NCBI GenBank assembly: GCA_004524515.1
Contig: SDNV01000061.1
Location: 1-16,265, forward strand
Direction of reading: 5' to 3'
Length of the DNA stretch: 16,265 nt
From: Promethearchaeota archaeon
GTDB lineage: Archaea; Asgardarchaeota; Lokiarchaeia; Sigynarchaeales; SOKP01
Made by a program: the position numbers and the translations under genes. Under the pieces are notes generated by a model, which saw only the letters and a list, made by a program, of their open reading frames with translations, did not search any database and was not told the origin of the DNA. Positions 1 to 7,029 of this stretch are shown piece by piece (within the stretch, counting starts at the first letter, position 1; each line of letters begins with the position of its first letter).

Positions 1-708
1 AAAGGGTCGTATAACGATCCTGAGGCGGGATTTTGTACCCATAAAAAAAAAATTTATGGCGTGGGATACAAGGTTTCTACAATTTACGCCTATTGCGGCA
101 ATCGTTCCGTTCCACTTTATTGCGAGCTGTTTCCGGGAAATACGGACGAACATACCACGTTTAAAGAGACATTTACCCATTTTTTTCAGTTAGGTTTTGA
201 GAAACCCCGGGTAATTCTGGCTGACGCAGGTCCTTACTCCATTGAGATTTTAAAGTGGCTCTTCGATAAAGGGATAATCCCTCTAATAAATTCGAGAAAA
301 TCGGTAAAGAATCAAAATATACTGAAACTAACCGAGTTTTTCTACGTCAATAGGGATTTCATTCCCTCTGATTGGACAAAAGAAGATTTAATTCTAATGA
401 TGAATATTAGATCCGAAATCGAGCGCCAATTTTCTCATATTACCGTGGTATATCATGCAAGACGAGCCAATGTGCGTGGCTTAGAGATGGTTTCCAAGCA
501 TCGTTACTTAATCTTGATCTTAGACCTTCTGAAAATCAATACGGCTTATAAGCTTGGAAGACCTGACATGATTGGAAAAACACGCATCTTTACCATGACA
601 AAAGGCGTTGATTTTTACTCGACATTTCCTGAAGTCGCCAAAGAAGATGGTTTTCAGATTCTTTTACCCGACTATTCCCGAACCCCGACATTTTTACGGA
701 TGCGATAA
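1..708 (+). CDS. DDE transposase of IS4/IS1182 type, 5' end outside window
   Basis: The reading frame is open from base 1 to the TAA at 706-708. The gene therefore begins before the window, and the GTG at 61 is not a convincing start. The visible ~235 residues are the C-terminal catalytic part of a DDE_Tnp_1 transposase. A DPEAG...HKKK..YGVGYK stretch (bases about 16-75) matches the usual segment after the first catalytic Asp. The second catalytic Asp is in LADAG (codon 223-225). The Glu is in RSEIERQF (codon 421-423), followed by the family-typical VRGL and a helix beginning KHRYL. The segment is visibly richer in G+C than its neighbours, which suits a transferred element. Only one end is seen, so whether the element is intact, and its terminal repeats, cannot be judged. 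A short ATTCC/GGAAT hairpin lies at 708-727, just after the stop. Confidence 0.85.
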   Translation, partial: KGSYNDPEAGFCTHKKKIYGVGYKVSTIYAYCGNRSVPLYCELFPGNTDEHTTFKETFTHFFQLGFEKPRVILADAGPYSIEILKWLFDKGIIPLINSRKSVKNQNILKLTEFFYVNRDFIPSDWTKEDLILMMNIRSEIERQFSHITVVYHARRANVRGLEMVSKHRYLILILDLLKINTAYKLGRPDMIGKTRIFTMTKGVDFYSTFPEVAKEDGFQILLPDYSRTPTFLRMR

Positions 709-822
709 TTCCAATTTTCGTCGGAATAAGATTTAAAGGTTTTAAAAATAAGAGTAATTTATAGATTTAAAAATACACTCAAGTACAAAAATAAAAATTA
801 AAAAGAAAAATATTTAGAACGA

Positions 823-1353
823 TTAGGGAGTAAATTTTTGGTTCATGTTATCTTTGGTTAATTCAAAGCCAATTTCGATATTGGGGACTTTATTTGATTC
901 GATTGAAATAGTGTGTTTTCCTTCTATCAATTTAGTTAAAAATGATTCATCTAATTTGAAAACTACTATTATTTGATCCCCCATAGCGATTGTTCTGCCC
1001 CCCATTTTACCACCAAGAGCATCATTAAAACTAAATGATTCTCCCTTATGATAAAAGCGTAGAGTTTCTTTGATCAAATTAATATTAGCTGAATTTTTAG
1101 AAATATCAATCTCTTCGCCATCAAGTAAAAGTTTTCCATATTCAGAGGGGTCAATCTCATCAACCTCAATCTCTCCGATATCTTCTTTCGCAGGGATACC
1201 GAAAGGCATTAAAACATTTAGAGCGACAAGTTTAATACCATCAGCTTTTCCATCTCCGTTGGTATCTACTGTATAAACACTCTTTTTAGGAGGGAATAAT
1301 TTCTTTATCATTGCGGTAGGGACTTTCATACTTTTTAAATCATCTAAATTCAT
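823..1353 (-). CDS. Hypothetical protein with EF-hand/dockerin-like calcium-loop motif
   Basis: This is a 176-residue protein that I do not recognise as a named family. Residues 30-38 (DTNGDGKAD) have the DxNxDGxxD spacing of a single EF-hand/dockerin-type calcium-binding loop, so metal binding is plausible. The rest alternates short hydrophobic strands with charged turns (LVALNVLMPFGIP, the ISIES region, IEIGFEL), which suggests a beta-rich domain. There is no signal peptide or membrane segment, so a cytoplasmic location is inferred. The start is ATG at 1353 with a weak GGTG about 6 bases upstream. It lies 125 bp downstream of iolG on the same strand, too far for tight coupling. The other neighbour is the transposase, so it may be unrelated to the inositol genes. 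Confidence 0.7.
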   Translation of the reverse strand: MNLDDLKSMKVPTAMIKKLFPPKKSVYTVDTNGDGKADGIKLVALNVLMPFGIPAKEDIGEIEVDEIDPSEYGKLLLDGEEIDISKNSANINLIKETLRFYHKGESFSFNDALGGKMGGRTIAMGDQIIVVFKLDESFLTKLIEGKHTISIESNKVPNIEIGFELTKDNMNQKFTP

Positions 1354-1478
1354 AATAACACCACTTTATACTTTTTGCGCTTTTTAAGAATTAATAATTA
1401 AATGTGATTATTTTATTAAAAAATTCTCTATTTTAATGACTCTAATATTAAAGCTGTGATGTAATTTAAAATTACTAG

Positions 1479-2501
1479 CTATAAATCAACTTCAGATATT
1501 TTTATTGGTCGATTTTCCTTAAATGACTTTTGGGCTGCAAGTGCCACTAATAGATCTTGGACGGCGTCCTGTCCATTTGGAGAGGGAACCTGATCCGTTT
1601 CCAAGCAATAGAAAAAATGTTGTAATTCTGAAATGTAGGAATCCATGTATCTTTCTAAGAAGAAATAAGCAATTTTATCTGAATTTATATTTTCATCATT
1701 ATAGATTCGTACAGTGTTAGGTGTATCGTTCTCTGCGATGGCACATCCCTCAGAGCCAAAAACTTCCACTCTTTGATCATAGCCATATATCGCTTGACGG
1801 GAGTTATCTATAATTCCGATTGCTCCATTTTTAAATTTTAAAATAGCAACCGCAGTATCAATATCCCCCGCTTCACCAATTTCAGGATCAATAAGTACAT
1901 CTCCCGTTGCGAACACTTCCTCAACTTCACTTCCTGCTTGGTATCTAGCCATATCCCAATCATGAATGGTCATATCGATAAAAATACCCCCTGAAATTTT
2001 GATATATTCTATTGGAGGGGGTGCTGGATCTCGTGAGGTAATTTTTATGATCTGAGGTTTCCCAATTTGGCCCGAAATAACGGCATCATGAATCCTTTTA
2101 AAATTATGATCAAAACGCCGGTTAAAACCCACCATTAATTTAATACCCGCGTCTTCAACAATTTTTAATGTTTCTTTTGTCCTTTTCAAATCAATATCTA
2201 TTGGCTTTTCACAAAATATATGTTTATTTACCTTAGCTGCCTGCTGAATAAATTTAACATGGGTATCCGTAGAGGAAGCTATAATAACGGCATTTATTTC
2301 GGGATCGTTAAAGATTTCGTTCGCATCTTCCGTAAGATTTGGTATTCCAATCTCAGTAGCCCATTGCTTTAAGTGACTATCTAATTTGATATCCGCTACT
2401 GTTTTTAATTCCACTCTTGGGATCGTTTTGAGTAAATTTTCAATATGTATTGCTCCTATCCTCCCCGCACCAATTACACCCACAATAAATTTTTTATCCA
2501 T
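1479..2501 (-). CDS. iolG: Inositol 2-dehydrogenase (Gfo/Idh/MocA family)
   Basis: This enzyme is predicted to catalyse NAD-dependent oxidation of myo-inositol to scyllo-inosose (2-keto-myo-inositol) in the cytoplasm. At 340 residues it has the usual family length. The N-terminal Rossmann fold has GAGRIG at 11-16 and an acidic Asp37 at the end of strand 2, favouring NAD over NADP. The family EKP motif supplies Lys99. The C-terminal domain has FIDMTIHDWDMARY, giving Asp176 and His180, which match the catalytic Asp/His pair of Bacillus inositol dehydrogenase. SRDPAPPP and YGYDQRVEVFG also resemble IolG rather than generic Gfo/Idh members. It starts divergently from the first GPH transporter, across about 200 bp with a TATA-like element for each direction. 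Other cyclitol or sugar dehydrogenases of the family remain possible, but the presence of IolM, IolN and IolO relatives supports this call. Confidence 0.83.
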   Translation of the reverse strand: MDKKFIVGVIGAGRIGAIHIENLLKTIPRVELKTVADIKLDSHLKQWATEIGIPNLTEDANEIFNDPEINAVIIASSTDTHVKFIQQAAKVNKHIFCEKPIDIDLKRTKETLKIVEDAGIKLMVGFNRRFDHNFKRIHDAVISGQIGKPQIIKITSRDPAPPPIEYIKISGGIFIDMTIHDWDMARYQAGSEVEEVFATGDVLIDPEIGEAGDIDTAVAILKFKNGAIGIIDNSRQAIYGYDQRVEVFGSEGCAIAENDTPNTVRIYNDENINSDKIAYFFLERYMDSYISELQHFFYCLETDQVPSPNGQDAVQDLLVALAAQKSFKENRPIKISEVDL

Positions 2502-2544
2502 AATTTTCTTTTAAAATTGTTTTTTTCAATTATAACCTTTGTTA

Positions 2545-2559
2545 TTATATATTTTATAA
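2545..2559 (-). promoter_or_regulatory. Candidate TATA box for iolG
   Basis: Read on the minus strand this is TTATAAAATATATAA, about 45-60 bp upstream of the iolG ATG. It is a plausible archaeal box A, but the whole intergenic region is AT-rich, so the call rests on motif and position only. Confidence 0.35.
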
Positions 2560-2642
2560 GTAATTTTTCAATTTATCATCAATGCTTATTTGTTTTACTA
2601 TTTGAGGTTTAGAATTTTTAATTGATTAATTAAACATTTAAA

Positions 2643-2652
2643 TTTATATAAA
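2643..2652 (+). promoter_or_regulatory. Candidate TATA box for first GPH transporter
   Basis: TTTATATAAA lies about 50 bp upstream of the ATG at 2703. The paralogous transporter has a similar element (TTTATATATAT, 4154-4164) at a similar distance, which strengthens both calls. Confidence 0.45.
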
Positions 2653-2702
2653 AACAAATTGAATTAACTAAAAAAAAAATAAAATAAAAAAAGTTGATAA
2701 AT

Positions 2703-4100
2703 ATGAGTGAAACCGGATATCATAAAGTTACAGAAAAAATGAGAGTTGCTTTTGCTCTTGGTGAAGTGGGAGATAATGTGGCTTTGAACATCTTTCAGTT
2801 TTTAGTGTTTACATTTTATTTTACTGTGGTAAAACTTCCAGTATTATGGATTAGCTTAGCGTTTATCCTTTGGAGTGTATGGAATGCTGTTAACGATCCA
2901 GTTGTCGGTTATCTTTCAGATAGGACACGAAGTAAAAGAGGTCGTAGAGTTCCATGGATGATGGGTGCGACTATTCCATTAGCGATTGTTGTATTTCTAT
3001 TATTCACACCTCCGATCGTTTTAAACTCTGATTTGATAAATTTCATCTACTTATTAGTCGTTCTTATTATATTCGATACAGTGTACACCGCATTTAATTT
3101 AAATTATAATGCACTTTTTTCAGAAATGTTCATTGAGATGGAAGATAGAAGTAGAACAGGAAAAATTCGTATAAGTTGTGTTATGTTAGCAACAATATTT
3201 GCTTTTGTTTTCCCCACACTTATTATTGATGATTTGACAAATAGATATAATCGCCCTGAAACGCTAACTCAATACCAAATAGTTGGAATCTTTGCGGGAA
3301 TCATCATTTTTGTGACCTATTTTATTATATTGAAGTGGGGTGTTCGTGAACCTAAGGAATTTTCAAGAGATGCAGAGACAGCACTGAGTTTTACAAATAC
3401 CTTAAAAGCCTCTTTTAAAAATAAATCTTTTTTATGGTTTTTATTACCAACACTTGGTACATGGATGGTAATCGGTCTAACACCAGCATTGGCACCTCTT
3501 CACATGACATATGCAGTTGGAATAGATGACTCAGAATTGATTGGGCTAGTTCTACTTGTTTTATTTCTTTCTGCGGCAGCTTCAACTCCATTGTGGGAAT
3601 ATATTCGGAAAAAAAAGGGAGCTCGGATGTCTGGAATGATTGGCGTAGTGGTCTGGTCAATTGGTGGCTTGTTATTAGCATTTTCAATTAGCTTTGAAAT
3701 GGCAGTACTAGTCGCGATTATAGATGGTATTGGATTAGGAGGTGGACTATATTTTTATGATCAATGTATCGCAGAGATCATTGACGAAGATGAAATTACA
3801 CATGGTACTCGAAGATCTGGTATATATTATGCTGTTTTGAATTTTATTATTAAATTTTCAGCAATTCTTAATTTCGTTATTATAGGTATAGTATTTTCAA
3901 GCACTGATTGGCAAACATATACACCAAACCCAGGAGTAGATACAATATTTGCACTTCGATTTCTGATGGGCATTTTTCCTCTTATTCTTCTTATAATATC
4001 CTTTATAGGTTTGTATTTTTATCCTATACACGGAGAAAGATTAATGGAAAATAGAAGAAAGCTTACAGAATTACATGATCAGAAGAGAAGAAGCACATAA
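2703..4100 (+). CDS. GPH-family cation:sugar symporter (MFS_2), paralogue A
   Basis: This is a 465-residue integral membrane protein with about 12 hydrophobic segments. It belongs to the glycoside-pentoside-hexuronide:cation symporter family. The diagnostic loop after helix 2 reads DPVVGYLSDRTRSKRGRRVPW, and YFYDQCIAEIIDEDE near residue 360 is also typical. The substrate is not fixed by sequence; next to iolG, uptake of inositol or a related polyol or uronate is the natural inference. I chose ATG 2703 over an in-frame TTG at 2694 because it gives an ungapped N-terminal alignment with the downstream paralogue. It also leaves the same AAAAAAGTTGAT sequence just upstream as a Shine-Dalgarno-like site. 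It is followed by T-tracts and then a separate TATA element, so it may not be co-transcribed with paralogue B. Confidence 0.85.
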   Translation: MSETGYHKVTEKMRVAFALGEVGDNVALNIFQFLVFTFYFTVVKLPVLWISLAFILWSVWNAVNDPVVGYLSDRTRSKRGRRVPWMMGATIPLAIVVFLLFTPPIVLNSDLINFIYLLVVLIIFDTVYTAFNLNYNALFSEMFIEMEDRSRTGKIRISCVMLATIFAFVFPTLIIDDLTNRYNRPETLTQYQIVGIFAGIIIFVTYFIILKWGVREPKEFSRDAETALSFTNTLKASFKNKSFLWFLLPTLGTWMVIGLTPALAPLHMTYAVGIDDSELIGLVLLVLFLSAAASTPLWEYIRKKKGARMSGMIGVVVWSIGGLLLAFSISFEMAVLVAIIDGIGLGGGLYFYDQCIAEIIDEDEITHGTRRSGIYYAVLNFIIKFSAILNFVIIGIVFSSTDWQTYTPNPGVDTIFALRFLMGIFPLILLIISFIGLYFYPIHGERLMENRRKLTELHDQKRRST

Positions 4101-4105
4101 TAAAG

Positions 4106-4123
4106 TTTTTTCTTTTTTTTTTT
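4106..4123 (+). terminator. T-tract terminator after GPH transporter A
   Basis: A run of six T, one C and eleven T begins 5 bases after the stop codon. Archaeal RNA polymerase terminates at such non-template T-runs without needing a hairpin. Two copies of the 11-mer TTTTTAATCTA overlap the end of it (4119-4140). Confidence 0.5.
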
Positions 4124-4153
4124 AATCTATTTTTAATCTATTTTTATTAAAAA

Positions 4154-4164
4154 TTTATATATAT
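4154..4164 (+). promoter_or_regulatory. Candidate TATA box for second GPH transporter
   Basis: TTTATATATAT lies about 56-66 bp upstream of the ATG at 4220, mirroring the element upstream of paralogue A. It suggests paralogue B has its own promoter. Confidence 0.45.
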
Positions 4165-4219
4165 CTTAGGATTATTGAGAAAATAATAACCAATAATATA
4201 TTTTAAAAAAGTTGATTCT

Positions 4220-5620
4220 ATGGGTGAAATCGAATCTCAAAAAGTTTCTAAAGGAATGAAAGTTGCTTTTGCAAATGGGGATATAGGGGATACTGTTGCC
4301 CAATTTACTTTTCAATTTTTGATTTTTACTTTTTACTTTACTGTAGTAAGACTTCCAGTTTTGTTGGTCAGTTTAGGATTTGTTTGTTGGAGCGTTTGGA
4401 ATGCATTTAATGATCCGATGATAGGGTATCTTTCTGATAGAACAAAAAGTAGGTGGGGACGTAGAGTACCATGGATGATGGGTGCGACTATTCCATTAGC
4501 GATCGTAATGATAATGTTATTTACTCCTCCGCTTGGTCTTAATTCGGATATAATCAATTTTTTCTACCTATTGATTATCCTCATTGCATACGATACCGTC
4601 TTTACATCCTTTAATTTAAATTATAACGCGCTGTTTTCGGAAATGTTTGTTGAAATGGAAGAGAGAAGTGCTATTGGGAAAATTCGCATAAGCTTCACGA
4701 TGATAGCTACAATTTTTGCTTTTGTTGTGCCCACCCTTATCATTGAAGATATTACAAATAGATATAATCGTCCAGAAACGTTAACTCAATATCAAATAAC
4801 AGGAATCGTTGCCGCAATTATAATTTTGATTTCATACTTCATTATATTGAAATGGGGCGTTCGTGAACCTAAAGAATTTTCAAGAGATGCGGAAACCGCC
4901 ATGTCTTTCAGAACTACATTGAAATCTTCTTTTAAAAATAAATCCTTTTTATGGTTTTTGATTCCAGGACTTGGTACGTGGATGGTTATTTATATTTTAC
5001 CAACTTTAGCTCCTCTACATATGACATATGCCGTTGGGATAAAAGATTCAGAATTAATTGGAGTTATACTTCTTGTCATGTTTCTTTCTGCAGCTGCTTC
5101 AACACCACTATGGGAAATTATACGTAGGAAGAAAGGAGCTCGCATCAGTGGAATGATTGGTATTGTGGTTTGGACAATCCCCGTATTATTTTTTGCTTTC
5201 GCTACTAGTTTCGAAATGGCGTTAATTATTGCGATTTTTGAGGGTATAGGCTTAGGAGGGGGTATTTATTTTTATGATCAGTGTATGGCAGAGATCATTG
5301 ATGAAGATGAGGTTAAATATGGCACCCGCCGATCTGGCATTTATTATGCTGTGATAAATTTTCTTATTCGGATTTCCACAATCATTAATTTTTTGGTAAT
5401 TGGTTTGGTATTTTCCAGTACTGATTGGCAAACATATGAGCCAAACCCAGGCGTTAATACAATTTTTGCTCTTAGACTTTTAATTGGAGTTTATCCTGCC
5501 ATTATACTTGTAGTATCATTCATAGGGATGTATTTCTATCCTATTCATGGAGATCAGTTGATCGAAAATAGAAAGAAACTTACTGAATTACATGCACAGA
5601 AGAGAAGTAGTCTAAAATAA
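4220..5620 (+). CDS. GPH-family cation:sugar symporter (MFS_2), paralogue B
   Basis: This 466-residue, roughly 12-helix membrane protein aligns without gaps over nearly its whole length with the transporter just upstream. By eye roughly seven of ten residues are identical. It keeps the GPH signature (DPMIGYLSDRTKSRWGRRVPW) and the YFYDQCMAEIIDEDE motif, so both copies look functional. Differences cluster in the membrane segments (for example around residues 255-262 and 318-330), as expected if substrate preference has shifted. The start is ATG 4220, preceded by GTTGAT as in the paralogue. It lies 119 bp downstream with its own TATA-like element. It is likely a recent tandem duplication. Substrate is inferred from context only: inositol, another cyclitol, or a hexuronate. 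Confidence 0.85.
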   Translation: MGEIESQKVSKGMKVAFANGDIGDTVAQFTFQFLIFTFYFTVVRLPVLLVSLGFVCWSVWNAFNDPMIGYLSDRTKSRWGRRVPWMMGATIPLAIVMIMLFTPPLGLNSDIINFFYLLIILIAYDTVFTSFNLNYNALFSEMFVEMEERSAIGKIRISFTMIATIFAFVVPTLIIEDITNRYNRPETLTQYQITGIVAAIIILISYFIILKWGVREPKEFSRDAETAMSFRTTLKSSFKNKSFLWFLIPGLGTWMVIYILPTLAPLHMTYAVGIKDSELIGVILLVMFLSAAASTPLWEIIRRKKGARISGMIGIVVWTIPVLFFAFATSFEMALIIAIFEGIGLGGGIYFYDQCMAEIIDEDEVKYGTRRSGIYYAVINFLIRISTIINFLVIGLVFSSTDWQTYEPNPGVNTIFALRLLIGVYPAIILVVSFIGMYFYPIHGDQLIENRKKLTELHAQKRSSLK

Positions 5621-5626
5621 AATTAG

Positions 5627-5655
5627 TTTTTATATTATTTTTCTTTCCTTTTTTT
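5627..5655 (+). terminator. T-rich terminator after GPH transporter B
   Basis: Several T-runs, the last seven T at 5649-5655, directly follow the stop codon. This is consistent with archaeal T-tract termination; no hairpin is seen. Confidence 0.4.
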
Positions 5656-5704
5656 ATAGTGATTTTTTAAACAGATGTACAAATAAATAATTTGAATAAT
5701 TTCT

Positions 5705-6916
5705 ATGAGTGCTCAAGATTTACAAATTTATAAATATCGTTGGATTGTGTTGTTCTTGTTCTTTTTCACAAATGTGGTATCCAATATACTTTGGACCACT
5801 TATCCTCCCATTACTTCACTTGCAATGAAATTTTATGGCGTTGATGAATTTTACATTATATTAATATCACTTATATTTTTGATTGTATATATTCCTATAA
5901 CTTTTCTCGCATCATGGCTAATAGATAAATATGATTTCAAAGTGGGATCAGGAATCGGCGCTTTACTTATGGGTGTATTTGGCTTTCTAAGATATATGGC
6001 AGATAAAAATTATAGCCTTGCTTTAATCTTTAGTATTGGAATAGCGATTGCACAGCCCTTTTTGCTGAATACCATTACAAAATTATCCGCAAATTGGTTT
6101 CCTGACAAAGAACGTACAACTGCTACAGGGATCTCATTAATTGCCACTTCTATAGGGATTGCTTTAGGAATGATAATAACACCAATCTTAGTAATAGGGA
6201 TAAATTTTAGGAGTATGTTGCTTATATACGGAATCTTAGCACTTGCTTCAAGTCTACTATTCTTAATTTTTGCGAAAAATAAACCCCCAACTCCGCCTTC
6301 AACTAATTTAACTACCGAAAGAATTTTTATGTTTGAAGGTTTGAAAATGCTCTTTTCAAACCGTAATTTTATGATTTTAACTATTATCTTTTTTCTTTCA
6401 ATGGGAGTTTTCAATATGATAATGACGTATATAGAGTTAATTGTATTGCCACGAAATTATGATTCGATTTTTGCTGGAATTCTTGGAATGTTAATAATAG
6501 TCGGTGGAATAATAGGTACAATTATAATGGCTCTGTTATCCGATTTTTTAAATATCCGAAAAAAATTTATGATCATCTCGCTATTTATTGCCACTATTTC
6601 ACTATTAGTATTTTCTTTTACTTCTGATGAATTCTTATTATTAATATCCGGATTTTTTTTTGGATTTGGTTTAATGGGTGCGGCACCCTTAGCATTAGAA
6701 TATGCGGTAGATGCCACTAAACCTGTTCCAGAAGCGAGCTCAAACGGCATATTAATGATGGTGGGGTCGCTTGGTGGAATCGTTTTAATTATTAGTTTAG
6801 AAAATGTCAAAATTTTAGGTGATTATTTCCCTGCATTGATTATTCAAACAGTTTTACTCGCATTTTGCTTTTTTTTAGCGTTTTTTATAAAGGAGTTTAA
6901 AGTTAGAAAAGAGTAA
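5705..6916 (+). CDS. MFS transporter resembling the SLC49/FLVCR group
   Basis: This is a 403-residue protein with about 12 membrane segments. The N-terminal half has the pattern of the FLVCR/SLC49 branch of the major facilitator superfamily. It opens with a short cytoplasmic tail ending YKYRW, then helix 1 with an aromatic NILWTTYPPITS. Next comes FYGVDEFYI, and later ATxLxDK-like SWLIDKYDFKVGSG in place of the classical MFS motif A. LSANWFPDKERTTATGI matches the segment after helix 4 in that group. Animal members carry choline, ethanolamine, haem or pyridoxine, but the archaeal substrate cannot be read from sequence. It sits on the same strand between the GPH pair and iolM, so carriage of a cyclitol, sugar acid or pathway by-product is possible. 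No strong ribosome site precedes ATG 5705. Confidence 0.75.
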   Translation: MSAQDLQIYKYRWIVLFLFFFTNVVSNILWTTYPPITSLAMKFYGVDEFYIILISLIFLIVYIPITFLASWLIDKYDFKVGSGIGALLMGVFGFLRYMADKNYSLALIFSIGIAIAQPFLLNTITKLSANWFPDKERTTATGISLIATSIGIALGMIITPILVIGINFRSMLLIYGILALASSLLFLIFAKNKPPTPPSTNLTTERIFMFEGLKMLFSNRNFMILTIIFFLSMGVFNMIMTYIELIVLPRNYDSIFAGILGMLIIVGGIIGTIIMALLSDFLNIRKKFMIISLFIATISLLVFSFTSDEFLLLISGFFFGFGLMGAAPLALEYAVDATKPVPEASSNGILMMVGSLGGIVLIISLENVKILGDYFPALIIQTVLLAFCFFLAFFIKEFKVRKE

Positions 6917-6991
6917 AAATAAGCTTAACTTCAATTATTAATATCGAATCTAAAATCCCAAATAAAAGTTTAATTTTTCTAGAATATTATT

Positions 6992-7010
6992 TTAATTAAT
7001 TACTAATTAA
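6992..7010. repeat. Inverted repeat upstream of iolM
   Basis: TTAATTA (6992-6998) and TAATTAA (7004-7010) form perfect 7-bp arms around a 5-base centre, just before the ribosome site of iolM. A looser relative, TTTAATT/AATTAAA, lies at 2617-2634 upstream of the first GPH gene. It could be an operator, but the low-complexity AT sequence makes chance likely. Confidence 0.25.
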
Positions 7011-7011
7011 T

Positions 7012-7017
7012 AGGAGA
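7012..7017 (+). promoter_or_regulatory. Ribosome binding site of iolM
   Basis: AGGAGA, complementary to the 16S rRNA 3' end, lies 12 bases before ATG 7030. The spacing is slightly long, but this is the best Shine-Dalgarno match in the window and supports that start. Confidence 0.55.
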
Positions 7018-7029
7018 TAATTAAATAAA

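Noticed and set aside
61..708. Transposase starting at GTG 61
   Set aside because: The frame continues open to base 1 with family-typical sequence, so GTG 61 is internal.
708..727. ATTCC/GGAAT hairpin after the transposase as a terminal inverted repeat or terminator
   Set aside because: Only 5 bp with a 10-base loop, and the left end of the element is not visible for comparison.
3415..3687. Antisense frames inside the GPH, iolM and SLC49-like genes
   Set aside because: They lie wholly within strongly supported genes on the other strand and show no domain or codon evidence of their own.
4119..4140. Two copies of TTTTTAATCTA as a functional tandem repeat
   Set aside because: Just two 11-base copies in T-rich sequence overlapping a terminator; likely slippage.
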